Below are positions 22,225 through 36,800 of a stretch of 64,000 bases of DNA, one piece after another. The notes beneath the pieces are model-generated. The model searched no databases. It had not been told where the DNA came from and was given only the letters and a program-made list of their open reading frames with translations. Made by a program: the position numbers and the translations under genes. Origin of the DNA: Combretum micranthum (taxonomy: Eukaryota > Streptophyta > Magnoliopsida > Myrtales > Combretaceae); contig JAMXBD010001385.1 in the NCBI GenBank assembly GCA_024138025.1, forward strand, positions 310,001-374,000, read 5' to 3'. How positions within the stretch are numbered: position 1 is the stretch's first letter; every line of letters begins with the position of its first letter.

Positions 22225-25200
22225 TGAGGATTTTCATTTGGAAACAAATTAGAATGGTAAATGCATAATAAATAGTAATTAGTGAACCAACAAAAATATT
22301 AGTTAGAAATTTTGAATAATAACGAGTTTGTTGTAACTTAAAACTAAGATAGAAATTTTTAATGTTAAAGATATAGGACAAAATTTCATAATCTGAGTCG
22401 AAAACTCACTATATAATCATAAAGTAATCCTAGATTTCAAGTGCATTAGAAAACGAATAATTGATTTAAAGCTATTGGCTACAAGAAATAACTTAACGAT
22501 AAACTACTGATCATAGATACGCAATGAAAATGAAAAATAAACTCATAACTAAATCTAAAACGTCAATAAAGATTTGGATTGTACTAATTAGTTAGTTAGA
22601 GAATTTTGAGCTTATAAAGACTAAAACTCTAATTTAGTGTATCGGATCTGAAAACCTTATAGCATAGAATAAAACTTAAAAAATATTTAATCACATAAAT
22701 TTTAAACTCAAAATTCGAACTCAAAAATAATCTAAAAGTATTGTAGAGGCTTAGATGAACTTTAGAAATAAAACTTTTGAGATATATTGTACGCCTATAG
22801 CCTAGTAAACTAGGAAATAACTAGATATTTACTATATGATTATCTTAAAAGTTTACTATAGAATACGGCACAATTTGGCAATTATTAACGACGATCACGT
22901 AATGTTGCAAGCTTCCACGCCAATACATCTTTATCTTGCACAAGTTAGCTAATGTAAGTCACCTCGAAAAATGACATCAATAAATTGTGAGCTTCCAAGT
23001 AACTTAGGCATTAAATGGAACAAGGAACACCTAAATTGCTTGAAGAATCAATGCATCACTTCTCTTTTTCACCGAAAATTACAATGAGAATTTAGATACT
23101 ATTTAATTGACAAAAACACCACCCATTCTCAATTTGTCACTGTGATTTTTTATGCAAGAATCAAGAAGTAGACTAGTCAAACAACTTAGTTTATTGATGG
23201 GACTTTCAATCGCAATCAATCAAATTAAACTAAAACCGATTTTACTTTGCGACCAATGAGGCAAGTGTACCTATCAACAGTAAGCAACGGTGTAAGCACA
23301 GGGGTTGTTCCCCCAGGACTATAATTAACTATTAATTACCCTAATTCTACTCTTAGCTGGTCTAAATGAATATAGCAAGAATATTAATAACTACTTAATT
23401 ACTAACCCAAAAAAAAATATCACGCCTTTAAAAATATATATATTCAATCACAAAACATACCACTATCTTTGATTCAACTAACTCTATTCAAACTTCTATA
23501 GATGTTCATAATAGATTGTTATGTTCTTGAACTGCAAAGAGCCCTAAATTCATCAATCTCTCTTTCAAGCGGATTAAATTCTAATTCCTATGTCTAAAGG
23601 AAATTATTTCATGAATACATGCATACAAAATAGCATTAAAGATCATGGTTCCTTAAAAATAATAAATCTTGATGCAGAAAATTCAGCAATCAAATCTATA
23701 ATTACATTCAAATTTTCTATTCATATAGATCTATTCAATTCAATGAAATTTCTTCTATCTAAAAGAAACAAACATGTAATTAATTTGGCCACAATCAATC
23801 ACAAGACAATGAAGATATATGAATAGATACAAGAAACATAAACTTCCATTAATAAAAGCAACCCTACATCAAGGGTATAAAGATCTATTTTTCTATACAA
23901 AGATGATTACAATGATAAAACATGAAAATTGAAAGAAAGAAACATAGTTACAAACCCTTAAACATGTAGTCTTATGATCTCTAATAAGCTATGACATTTT
24001 TCTCTTTAAAGAACCTATTTTCTCTCTAGGGTTCATAAAAAGAATAAGGAATTATGATAAAGAATGAGTTAAGAAGCTATTTTAGGAAGGGAAAATTGTC
24101 TTTTGGACGACCATCCTACACAGCCTGTGTTTGAGGACATGTAGGACGAAAACTGGTGAGAAATCTCGATTGGACAAATAAGGCCACCTTCTAAGCCACC
24201 GGCCTTGAAAGTTGGGCTACCGGCCTTCATGCTGGCTTTCATTGAAAATTGCTCCTGCCCATTTTTTATCGTCTACACAAGCATCCTGCATAACTTAGTG
24301 TATCTCCTTGTGTATTTTAAAAATGCTTATTGGTCATTTTTATATCCAATACCAATGTTCCACACAGCTTGTGTAGATTCTTGTGTCTGTTGCAATATTT
24401 CAATTTCCTATTTCTTCATCAAGTCTCACTTAACTCATCCAAAAATCTTCATTAAGCTTAAAATCTCTTTAACCCTGAATTGATATTTTAATCTAATAAG
24501 TATCCTTTCCTTAATAAGTACATAACTTCTATATAATATCATATTAAAACAATGTGAATAATAAGGTCTTTAGACACTTATCACTTGCCATGTAGAAGCC
24601 TCTTCATTCCATACACCCATCACCATAAACACATCTCATGTACAATCACAATATTGAGACAATTAATTAACACACAAACAAAGCAATTCCTTCCTAAGAA
24701 CAAAACCATAATCCACTTCTTTTTATCCATTATATAAGTCAAATTTAATAAGAAATCAACATCACTTTCCTCATGTCCCATTCGTGAGCCCACAATAACA
24801 AAGCAAACAAAACATCATCGTTTTTCTCCCTCAATTTAGCAAAATGAAACCCCACCTTCAAGACAACATATAACAAACAAAATCCCATTTTTTCCTCTCA
24901 TAACTGAACCTAAACCAACTCAAGAAAACAAACATAATATAACAGAAAAAAAACCATTTTTCCCACTCATCAAACCATGAATTTCCAAACTTATACCCCA
25001 CATAACCCAAGATCATATCAAGCTTCAAAAATTTATTATAAAGGTAAGAAAAGACTATCTCAAGTTAGTTTGGTTCTAAAAACAACAACTTATTCTTTTA
25101 GCTATCCTAAACATAGGTTTCAATCCATAAAGATAAGGAGACCACCACTTTGTGTTCCATCCAACCAAGGTAAAACTTACATTATCTTAGGGCTTATATT

Positions 25201-27772
25201 ATATTCATGTGTAGATAACTAGGAAAATTCAATGAGTTGCATTGCCTATGAGATCTTACATGCTTTGGTCCTCTTATGGAATTATGGATAATCACTTTGT
25301 ACAATGATAATTTTGAATGAAGCATACTTTAAGCTAAGTCTACATCTCATTTTGTAAAGAGCCTCTTGGAAAACCCACTTGTACACCTAGGTTATCATAC
25401 TCCTAAAATCTGGACAACAATAGAAATGAACCCCATCATGCATGTATTATGATAAGACCTGGCTTATATCTAGTAGAATATATACATAACTTGATCCATG
25501 AAGAAAAATCGAACTAATGTAACTCTTAGAACACCCTTAGTGAATCTCAGCCCTATGGTTCTTTAATATGCCACCAGGAATAACTATATAATCTAAGCAC
25601 TATAAAACATAGAAATATGAATGAAAATAAGAATGAGAGACTTGATTCAACGTATAATGAAGCTTACTAGAAACTTATAATCATGTTAGGAGCATAAATG
25701 CAAAACTAAAGAAATCAAAACAAAACCTAGGCCTTAAATCTTATCAGTCTCGATCCTACATGCATTCTTAGGAGTAGTTCATATTTTAATGTACAATAAA
25801 GCCTGCTTGAACCCCAAAGCATATTTGCAATATGAAAAAATAATTAAATATTAGGATATGACCTATAAATAATAGAAATTTCAACCTACATATACGGATA
25901 AGGTTGACAAACAAAATAAATAATAATTAGACATTTCATTATCAACACGGCATTAAAGAATGTAAACTATAAATAAGTTACAATTAAGAATAATGTCATT
26001 TCCCTAAATATAGATATAAACTTGATCGGGATCAAGAGAAACAAAATGAAAATAATATTAAATAATAAATATCAACTATCCTAAAAATGGCACACTAAAA
26101 TACCTATATAAATAATGAAAACTTGATAATAAAATTACTAAGAAAAGCAAGAAATACAGATAACCTATAATATCTATAGGCACTCATAATGTAAGGAAAA
26201 TAAAAATTACAAATGAATAAATTAAGATAACCATTGAATAGTACTTAAAACAAGCTTTCCAACGCCTGGTCATGTAAAAATCCAAGTTAAAATAAGTATT
26301 ATAGGCTTAGTTGAAGATTACATGATAAAAACTAACATTCGAAACCATTTAAATCACTTTTTATAAGAAAAATTCATTTACTCAAACTTTGTAGTTGTAT
26401 TATAAAAATGAAAGATGTTATGAGCTTCAAAATGACTATTTATAAGTTAAATTTGGATTAGAAATGAGAAAACAATCTTAGAAAAATAAAAGTTGATTTT
26501 TAGGATACTTAGGCACTCATTAGGAATTGTTTATATAGTTAGATATTTGATTGGTGTATATTTTATTAATCTGTTAGGTGATTCCAATCATATTATGGAT
26601 TTTCCTGTAGATTATTATGATTAGCCACTATAGACAAGTGAGTAACTCAGACCTATTACATTATTTATGTTTGTAGCTTAGTTATTTTGATAATATAATA
26701 CATATAACAAAATTGCCATGTTTGTGGGTTTGGGGTAATGTATATTGTAAGATGAGTATTGTTGCGTGAAGGCTATAGTAATAAAAGTGATAATAATAGT
26801 GTTGTTTTTGAAACACATTTAGTACATGATGCTAAGTGTCTGTATAGTGCTTGATCACTTGAAAGTACAACTATTTGACTCTTAAATTAACTAGATATGC
26901 ATTGCACTTACTGCATAATTACATAAACAACTTTTCATAGTTCTATGCAAGATTACGTTTATTCTGTACAGGTCTATGGGAACTAAGTAGTAATAAAGGA
27001 CGTCGCCCATGGTATCGCGTGAAATGACTAATACTTAATGGAGTTTCTAAACCTTTAAAGCAGGAAATGAATGTAGGACACATTTATACTAAAGTGATAA
27101 TTAAAGTAAGTCTGGTTGTGATTCCTTTATGTTTAGTTTTTCCTAGACAGGTGGATCATTGAGACTAGGTTTCGTTTAACCACAATGAAAGGGTGACAAT
27201 CTCCATCTCATTTGGATTTCGGGTTATCCAAACTTGTATTTGAGCATATGATTGATTGACACATAGCATTTGATAACTTGCTTGATGTCCAATATGTCTG
27301 GTTATTCACTGAGTTGCAATTTATGCTCGCACCCCTATAACTTTTTCAAGGTCATCCTTCGCCTTTGGCTTGTCTCTTCCTAGAGTTTAGTACTGGTAAT
27401 TTCCCAAAGCATGAAGGATTATGGTTTGAGGATGGGATTTATCTGTTAGTAAATAGTAGAAGATGATTTGAATATTAGTTCTATATGTGAGACTTTACTT
27501 AATAGCTATGGTCTATAATAATTTATTATTCAGACAATTGATGTAGTAGTTTTATTTGATATAATGTATCTTATATGTACTTATCATTCTTATCTGTGCA
27601 ACCAACAAGATCCTGTTTAGTTAAATCAACTCGCGTTTCAAGGCATATCTAGCTTTTGCATACATTTGTGTTTCCACCTAATGTCTCACTATTCCATGAA
27701 GATACAAAATTAGGGCATCAGACAGTACCATAATATGCTTACTACTATCAAGGTATCTTTAGGGGCATGACA
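22225..27772 (-). mobile_element. Long LTR-like element, copy B, with nested insertion
   Basis: It starts TGAGGATTTTCATTTGG and ends AGGGGCATGACA (minus-strand start TGTCATGCCCC). The left part, about 22225-23194, aligns with 13725-14700, and the right part, about 24592-27772, aligns with 14780-17762. The 1.4 kb between them has no counterpart in copy A. There is no coding capacity; scattered short open frames are AT-driven. The flanking five bases do not match, so the target duplication is lost or my boundaries are off by some bases. Confidence 0.55.
23195..24591 (-). mobile_element. Nested solo-LTR candidate inside copy B
   Basis: The segment begins TGATGGGACTTTC and ends GACACTTATCA, giving TGAT...ATCA termini. 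It interrupts the homology between copies A and B. The minus-strand start TGATAAGTGTCTAAAGACC has the look of an LTR start. It contains ggttgttcccccagg near 23302 and two ccaccggcctt-type words near 24195. A target duplication could not be recognised. No ORF. Confidence 0.45.
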
Positions 27773-28250
27773 AAACCAATCACAATAGAATCCTCTGTAG
27801 GTGTTAATTCGCAAATAATTAATACCAAACATATGAGTCTGGCAAGTAGCATACAGAGACCAACTGTAGTTGTATAGAAGATGTGCAAATATGCTGATAA
27901 AAACCATTGTCTGATGCTGCAAAGGAGGTAAATTTTACTAGAAGCATAAGACTTACAATCAGAGCAGGTGCATCTCCTTGAGTGCTTGTAGATATATTAG
28001 AAGAATAAATTCAGAAAAGTATAAGTAAAGCACAGGATTAACAAAAACTTAAGTGCTTGTAGAAATCAAAAGAAGTGAGAGCTCCTAAACAACGTCCTTT
28101 GGCTACCTTTTAACTAGTACAAAAACTCAAGTTGGATCACGCTCTGAAGCATACGAATATGATATTTGATGTTTGAAAGAGAAGTTAACAGTGAAGAGAA
28201 ACATTCATTGTGTTATGTATGTCTTCTCTTGCTTCAAATAAAGGGAATTA
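27773..28250. other. Unassigned sequence right of copy B
   Basis: No supported gene. A splice-acceptor-like tract followed by an open minus-strand frame (27710-27922) is visible but not recognisable as a protein. Confidence 0.4.
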
Positions 28251-28329
28251 GTCGTTTCATTGCATATTAAGACAGCGCAACCTTTTGTATCTATAACAGA
28301 ATATTTCACCTTAGCGATATTTGTAACTT

Positions 28330-29110
28330 CTGTGTGTAGCACTACCATGGACAATAATGGACAGGCTAAGTGCTATACATGCAATACATCAAGAGCAATG
28401 ACAATGCTAATCACATCAAATTCAAAGAAATACATTCAAGACCATTTTATGAATAGTTGCATAGTTACTAACTAAGAGTTTATTCGTTTGAAGGTAAACT
28501 TGAAAAACATTTTAATGACCATCGTTTCTATTTCTCTTTTTTTTTTTTCATAAAAATATAAATTAAGAAAGAGGGCGATTGCATGAGAAAAAAGTTTCCA
28601 CTAAATAGGATATTCATCTTTGTGAATTGGCTAAATATTAATTGGAATATCCAACCTATATAATTTACTTATGGATCTATTAGAACTCTGAATAAAAAGT
28701 AACAGTATGCATAACTAAAACTTTGTAGCGGATACAGAGCTCCAATGCATAAATGGAATTTTTATAACACATGAACAATCCATAAGCAGTGCAGCATCCA
28801 GGACTACTAGAGGAAATATTGTATCTAACTCCGCTTTTGGATGAAAATAACCTTAGAGGAGAATCTATTTACACTTTAGGCCACGGATCTTGGCAATTCC
28901 TCTGGCCTCAAGCAGATATTAGCCCCCTTGCCGTTCATTTGTACCTTGCAAGAGTATCAGGACGACCTTTAGTTATTAAAAACTATGCCTACTTCGAATT
29001 CAAGCTGTAATATTTGAAATCACATGTATAGAGCAAATAAATTAATCTAAACTTACGACACTGATCAATGCAGTGATTAGCATATCAAGAGCTGTTGCTT
29101 TGACCTTGTG
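28330..29110. repeat. TNL-downstream repeat unit, copy 3 (partial)
   Basis: 28330-28480 parallels 2860-3010 (ggacaataatggacaggcta and following). 28700-29100 parallels 1590-2010: gcataact, aactt, aggactac, ctttagttattaaaaactatgc and gacactgatcaatgc appear in order. A 73-codon plus-strand frame (28789-29010) covers this block, but copy 1 does not preserve it, so I treat it as non-coding. Confidence 0.6.
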
Positions 29111-29881
29111 GTGTAACCCATCTTCTCGAAGTCATAATCTTTAGCATATCACTCTGTTTTCTTATCTATATTATTTATGCAAGGGGGAGGAGTTTGGTGT
29201 CTATCCCTCCTTTGACCTATACAAAATACTCCTTTCGTAGAAAGGCTTTTTTCAAATTTTTCCAACTTTTATATTAATCATGGATTAATTTTGGATGGGA
29301 ATATTTGGACATTTTTTTTTTAATTTACCAATTCTCCACACGTGCAACACAAGTTACCATTTTCCCATAACTGCAGGGGAAAGGTTACATTAAATTCCAA
29401 TAGAACCTTTATTTAACATCTTTCTCTCCTGTTCCTACTCTTCCTGTATTTTTAATTCCATTTTGTTCCATTTCAAATTTAATTATCATGAAGTTCAAAT
29501 TATGACGACGATGTGAATGCAAGGATAGCAACCTAGTCACGATGATTGACAACATAAAAGTACGCATTATTTATATTAAATTATTTAATAATTTTACTTT
29601 TTATTTGATTATTTTTATATATTAATCTATAATTTGTTGAGTTTCATTAGTGGGATAGCAAACATGAAAATAATTACATGAAAAATTATTGAATTTTTTG
29701 AACTTCTTGTTGGTAGTACATGGAAAAAAAATGATTCAAATATGGGTTCTTTCAAAGAAATACATCCTTCTCTTTTTTTCAACGATGTTTATGTGTTTTC
29801 ATCATTTGGTAATTTGTTAAAGTGTTTTTATTAATTCATCTTTTAATTTTTTACTTTCTTAACTAGAGGTGGAAGTATCAT

Positions 29882-30127
29882 AGTGGCTAGATGTGAATGC
29901 AAAATCCACACCATTTGGTACAAAAGTTTTTCATTCTTCTTTGTGTTTTTTTTCACCCCTTCTCTCCAAATGACTTTTGTTGACTTCTCATAAAATTCTT
30001 CAGACAGTGGCTAAATGTGAATGCAAAATCCACACAATTTGGTACAAAAGTTTTTCATTCTTCTTTTTTTTTTTTTTCACCCCTTCTCTCCAAATGACTT
30101 TTGTTGACTTCTCATAAAATTCTTCAG
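29882..30127. repeat. 124-bp tandem duplication
   Basis: Two adjacent units (29882-30005 and 30006-30127) share gtgaatgcaaaatccacac, ggtacaaaagtttttcattc and ccaaatgacttttgttgact. They differ mainly in a T-run and a few bases, so the duplication is recent. It abuts the left end of long-LTR copy C. Confidence 0.93.
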
Positions 30128-30137
30128 TAACATTTTG

Positions 30138-33100
30138 TGTCAGCCTCAAGTTATACTAATAACCGTACATGTATAGAATATAGTAGTACTTGGGTAATGA
30201 CATAAATGTTTATAAACAGGATCTTTTGGGTTGCTGTGATAAGAATGACAAATATATATAAGAAACATAAACGTAAATGGACTATTGTACTTACTATATA
30301 CGAAAAGTTTATTGCACTAGCTATATCAACTACAAATAGTCTATGAAACTTTATTTATAAATATGATTCTATGTTAGCTATACTATCCTTGTAGCTATCA
30401 CATCCTCTTCAACTATTAAACTTACCGTGGCTACGTTTCTAGAAGATACCAACCACGGGTAATACCAACCTGAAAAAGCTATAGGGGTATGAGCATAACC
30501 ACGACTCATTGAATAATCAGATATATTACACATCAAGCAAATTATCAAACAATTTAATTCAATCATATGTATGCAATAATAATCGTATGCTTAATTACAA
30601 GTTTAGACAGTCCAGAATCCAAATAGGATGTAGATATACACCTCTCATTGGGGTTGAAGGGCCAAACCAGATAGCGCTTCCATGACTTCCTACCCAGGAG
30701 AAACTAAACATATGAGGATTGTCATTAACTTTATCTTATCACTTTATTTAGATAGGTTCATTTCTTTCACATCCTGTATCTAAGTCTAGAGACTCTACTA
30801 AGTGTTAATCATTTCACGTGATACCACGAGCGGCATCCTTCAGTTTCTATTTAGTTTCTATGGAATCCTCAAAACAAAGGTAATCAAAGTAGAACTACGA
30901 AATATCATCTAAAAATACCAACCTTACCAGAGATTTGAAACATTAACACGTGGTAGGTTGTTACATTGTATGCATTTATGCAACTCATGTTATGCATGTC
31001 AAATTCATTTTAAAGTCTAATCATTTTAGTTCATTTTTGGATGATCAAGCAATATACAGACACTCATAAGTAATACTAATTCAGTTTCATCAAACAATAA
31101 TTATTGTCACTTTCCTTAATGATAATTTCACACAATATCATTCACCAATCAGCAAGCATCGTCCCAACCCCACATGCATACAAATTGTTATATGTATTCA
31201 ATATTCGTTGTGACTAAACTTACAAACACAACAAATATAATAAATCTGAATTACTCACCTACTCATTACGACTAATCGTAATAGTCGCCCGAGAATTTTG
31301 TAGTCTGTTCTAGTTCACCTAATAGATGAATAAGATATTTTCTAATGAGATACATAATTATGTAAATAATTTCCTATGAGTGTTTAAGTGTCATAAAATC
31401 TATTTTTCTTAATTCTAAAATTGTTTTATTGTTTCTAATTCTAATTTGGCTTGTGAAGAAATAGTGTATGGTATTAAAATAACTATATTCTTTTATTTCA
31501 AAAATTCGAGTAAACTGCTTTTTCTTCCGAAAAGTGACCTCAATGGCTTTATTCTGTAGTTTTTATAGCATAAACATTATCTAAGTCTATTATATTCATT
31601 TTAACTCGAAAATTTACATATAAATAGCCGTTAGAAAGCTCGTTTTGAGTACTATAACATGATATAATTTAATAATTTATTTTATGTGCTCTATTTTTAT
31701 TATAAGCATTAATAAGCTTTATTGAACATTTTTAGATTTCTATCAAGTTTAATTATTCTCCTTTATTTAATTATTATGGTATTTTAATTCTTATTATTAT
31801 TTATTTATATATTTTTTTCCTCTTCTTGATTTTAATTTGTGTTTTATGTGTCAAGAAAATAATATATTTTTTTATTAAGTTTGAAAATTTCTAGTTGGTA
31901 TCATTAACTAAGATTTTTATTTATTATTTACTTTATTTGTCAACCTTATCTGTTTTTGGAATATTTTCTTTTACAATATAGTCATAACTATTTATTTAAC
32001 CATCTACTAACTATTCTAAATTATTTAAGTGAATTTAGTAATTTTACTTATTCTGTTATTTGCTTGTAGAAATTTTCTAATAATCCCAATTTATTATGTC
32101 TCTTAAGGATTTTATTTTCAGCTATCTAATGCTAATGATATTGTCTTGTATTATTTCTTATGCTCATGGAGCTAAAAACTTTTCTAGCTATTTTAGTGTT
32201 CTTATTATCTATGTTTTATATCTATATGAAGCTATAAAATATTCTACTAAATCTATGCTAATTTAAATTATGAGGATTTATATTTTCTTATAAGAACCGA
32301 AAATTTAGAATAATTTTTCTAAGGTTAATTTAATTTTTCTAAAGTGTTACTTCACTAGACATATAATTTAATTTAAGTAAACTAACTACTAAAGTTATCA
32401 CATGCAACCAATATTTGTATCTTTATTTTCTAAGTTAGCTACTTAATCTAAATTCATAATAACCAATGCCTAAATTTTCTTTGCATACAAAAATTGTAGA
32501 TTTATTAAAGTAAATTAAAGGAAATAGGATAGATATTACCTTGTCGGTTGTTAAACAAAGTAAGGGCTTTTCTCTTTGTATTTAATAACCCAGGACCTAT
32601 ACAAGAAAATTTTAGGAAGTTAGATAATTAAATTTACTAAAATAATTGACTAAGGACAATATTACCTTGTCTACGATTGGAGCTCCTGTTATTTACGGTG
32701 GAAGAGAACAAGTGGAAGTGAAAAATGTGGACTTGTGTTGGTTTTATCTCTTGTAAGTGGGTTACGGTTGGGAATTCAATTTGAAAGAGAGAGTTTGTTT
32801 GTTGTGTTGTATATTATGAAGAGGTGAAAGTGATGGGAACAAGCTTCATTTTTGGTGGATGTGGATGTGTTTTGACTTGTTTTAGACTTGTAATTTTTTT
32901 TTTCTTCCAGTCATTCTAGCATGTGTGTGTGTGTGTGTGAATTGTGTTGTGTGAAATGGATTTAAAAAAAAAAAAATTGAAGTTGTAGATCTTTGGTGGA
33001 TGGCTTCAAGAGAGACCGGTGCATTAATTCCCCATATTGAGTAATCTATTTGCATTAATTAGAGGTAAGTTTGTACAAATTTCGTTGGTCAAGATGTCCC

Positions 33101-33834
33101 CTACATCTCCCACTTCTACTTGTCTCACATGATGAAGAAATTGGAGGAGCAATTTCGATGTATGTGGCTTTATTTTCACCGTGAAGAGTAGATTTTTACA
33201 TCCCAAAAATTGATTTTATAATACAATATCTAGTTAGCTTGTCTAATTTTATCTATACGCGTATTATTTTGTCAGTTATATGAGAGTTTTGTTCTCAAAA
33301 TAATTTTTAAGGACCTAGAAAAATTTCTAGATTAAGATTAAGTTCAAATTTTGAATTTAAAATTTACGCGATTGAATATTTTCAAAGTTTTATCTTACGT
33401 CATTAAGGTTTTAGGGTCCTATATCAATTTAGAAAGTTGGTACCTGTGGACTTCAAATTTTCTAACTAAAATTATGGTGCAATCCAATTTTTAATTGAAG
33501 CTTAGATTTTCAGTTATGAGTCAGATTGTAGTCCTATATCGCGTATTTAGTCGTTTTGTTGGTTAGTTTTGCTTTATGTTTCTAGCTATTAAATCCTATT
33601 AAATATAAGCTTTCTAATGTGCCTGAAATCTAAGGCTACTTTTACTTATATCCTAGATTTTTGTCTCAGTTTACGAAATCTTTAAGGTCCAGAGAAATTT
33701 TTATTCAAGGTTTTAGGCTAAAATCAAGCTCGTACTATTTCAAATAATCTAACTAGGGTTTTTGGTTGCATATAAAACTTGTATCTATCGTACATTACTA
33801 TTTTATTCGTGTTTACTAAATATAAAAATTTTCA
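30138..33834 (+). mobile_element. Long LTR-like element, copy C (opposite orientation)
   Basis: It starts TGTCAGCCTCAAG and ends AAAAATTTTCA. Its text is the reverse complement of copies A and B in the same order: ggatcttttgggttgc, ctataggggtatgagc, the tacccaggagaaacta block near 30690, the attacgactaatcgtaat block near 31265, and the gggttacggttggg block near 32760. It is shorter (3.7 kb) and carries a (GT)n run near 32921-32939. The flanking pentamers do not match. Non-coding. Confidence 0.55.
32921..32939. repeat. (TG)n microsatellite
   Basis: Uninterrupted TG run, read directly, within long-LTR copy C. Confidence 0.93.
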
Positions 33835-36800
33835 GGGTTGACATTTTGTCTCATGATTAGTATTGTTATGTCATCTTTAGTATTGCAATTGTTTAATTAG
33901 GTCTATCGTGTATTTTGTTTTAAGTTTTATATATATATATTTTTTTGTTATGGTTTGTAATTTCATTTGTAATGTAGATATACATTGATATCAAAAGTCA
34001 ATTTGCATTTTTTTTTTAAATCTTCATTGTTCCACGATAATAAGGAACATCATTCAAATTGTAAGATGTGAAGATGTATAACATATAGGTATATATACTA
34101 TTTTTATGCAATACCATACTTTCAATTTTACCCTTAAACATAAATTAATTGTGTAATTATTTGCAAATAATATTTAATACATTTATTATTAATGGAAAAA
34201 TCTTTAATTGAAAAAGTGCTTTGGTGAGAACAAATAAAATGCCACAATGTTGCAGTGAGAACAAGTAATATTTATACATTTATTATTAATGGAATTTTTC
34301 TAAAAGTTTTTTTTGGGGGGGAGGGGGAAACATTATTCTCTCTCCTTTTTCACTATTATAAATTTCCATCAACTAACTTACATTACTTCACTTTTTTGGC
34401 GTTTTTGTTTGTTTACTAAGCATGAACCTTGTAATTTATAATTATTTTTAGCAAATTTTTTAGCATCAATGCTATGTATTACATTGAATTAGATCATTTT
34501 CTTGAAGCTCGATCTCTCCCCCGGATGAATCATATAGCCAAGAGAAACCATGAACCAGAATAGAAGAGCTTGCCCCACCCATGAGTAAATATTTCATAGT
34601 AGCCACAGTCCAAATCAATTAATCCTTCAATACAGTTAAATTATGTGGTAAAAAAATAGTTCTTTGCTATCTAAAACTAACTCTTACCAAAAAAAAAAAA
34701 AAAAAAAGTGATTTTGGTATTATGGTTTGATTTGTCTTTATGTAAATTTCTAATTTATAACTTTATAAAACATCGCATAAAATGGTACTTTTAATATTTA
34801 ATTACTCAACTTACTACATTTATCAGTTATGTAAACCAAGTGTTTCTCTTCATGATTGTTTCTTATTCATTCTCCACATTATGTGTTTTTTTAATAATTT
34901 TAATTCTTATTCACTTGGAAAATTAAAACAATAGATTGCATTATTAAAAAAAAAAAGTTAAAAATAAGTATAATTGATCTTTTATGTGGATTTTTTAAAA
35001 ATAAGATAGAAAGTGCAAGTGGGGTTGGGGTCTAGAGACTAATCATTTTAGGAGTCACATGGTAGTGTGGTTTTAAAAAAAAATTTTGACAAAGTTTTAA
35101 GTTTGATATAGTTATTCTTTTTCTTTTTATTTGTTTACTGCATATGATACATTTGTGCCATCTTGTGCGTTATTTTTTTTTTTTTTTTCAAGACAATTTC
35201 ATTCTTTTCTAATGGGTATTAAGTCTAAATTTAATGTAGGTTTCTTTTCTTTTTCTTTTTTTTTTTTTATTGTTCAATGTAAATTTACCCCATTTCCTTA
35301 TTTACTATTGGTGCATAAATGCAATATATATCTTAAGTGCAAAAGTGCATAATACTTAAATGTTCTCTACCACTTTAATGGTAAATTGAAGTGATTCTTT
35401 AAAGGATAAATTTACCTATTTTCATATTTCCTATTAGTGTATACGGAAAAATTCTATGCCTTTCATCACTTCAATGCCAAGCAAAAACTAAATAATTAAT
35501 TTGTTTTCTTCTCTTTATTTCTCTTTCATCTTCTCAATCAACTAATTTCCTTTAAATGATACCCGTGACAATACTACAAAACACCACGAGTACTAAACAA
35601 GTATAATGCTAAGACACTAAACAAGCATCACATAGGACATCATCACCTAGTGTTATTACTAGACACCATAAAGGGAATCCGAAATGCAAACTCAGCGCCC
35701 ATTGCAGTCAAGATATATATCCTACATAATCATCTTTCCCCCCTTTTTTTTTTTTTTCCATTTTTCGCTATTCTCAACCAATCTATGTGATCTCCTTTAG
35801 AATCTTACTTGCACATGGATATGAGCCTACTTACAACCGTCATAGTAGCAACATTTGGTTAGGAGATACTGTATTCAAATTCATCCTCAATTCATAATAA
35901 TAACTTTGAAATGGGGCTTCTCCCAAAAAAAGAAAAGAAAAAAAAAAGGAGAAGAAGATTTGAAATGGGGCAACTACTTTACATATAACAAGAGTAACAC
36001 AAACGTGCATTTAAGGTATACAAATTCGACGTTACATCTCCAATAGTGGTTTATTCAATTGTTAATACTATTGTACTCTAATAAAATATGACATGATATG
36101 TATGTGAACTTAAGCATTCAAATAATAGAGGTTCTCGTAAAAGATTCAAATAATATAAGAAAAACAATAAAGTATTTGTTAATAAATACTTTTAGATAAT
36201 TGATTATTCGATAAAAATTCTAATTAAATAATAAATTATTTTATATTTTTAATAATTTTTATTTATTTTAGCGCATCACGGGTGTATTATATGCTAGTTA
36301 TTATATATGCATGTGAAGCTCTTTTAAAGATCTACATTTGTTGCGTTTATAAAATGTTTTCAAGCCCAAAACCTCCATTTAGGGCCCTAAAATGGGCTTC
36401 TAAGTTTTTTAGTTCGAATTTTGTATTTGGACGTTTAGGGTTTTTTTGGAGACAATATATAATTATCATCTTCTTATTACAAAACACTTTTTATCATATA
36501 ATAATATTCTATAATTCTTTAAGTGGAGATTTTTCCTAAATTTTATTTTGATTTTTAAGATTTATCGTTAATGGATCTTGTCGTTTACGTTATTTGCTAC
36601 GTCAATCGCCACCCTTCACCTTTTGCACTATTACACCGTTTTTGAACCACCATCCCACTATACTGTTGCAACGAATAAACAAAAATATCAACTGTGCGAC
36701 AAAATCATTATTAACAGACAAGATAAATTATTAAAAACAAAAAATTCTTGTACACTATTAAACACCAAACACAAAACGGGGAAAAAGAAAAAACTTGTGT

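Noticed and set aside
21996..22247. 83-codon minus-strand frame left of long LTR copy B
   Set aside because: The frame begins inside the LTR-like element and shows no domain; probably chance.
27710..27970. Apparent small exon pair with acceptor ctcctttgcag
   Set aside because: The implied intron would be only about 40 bp and the translated exons are unrecognisable.
28789..29010. 73-codon plus-strand open frame with Leu-rich start
   Set aside because: It lies entirely in the TNL-downstream repeat unit, and the equivalent region at 1690-1880 does not preserve the frame. No domain recognised.
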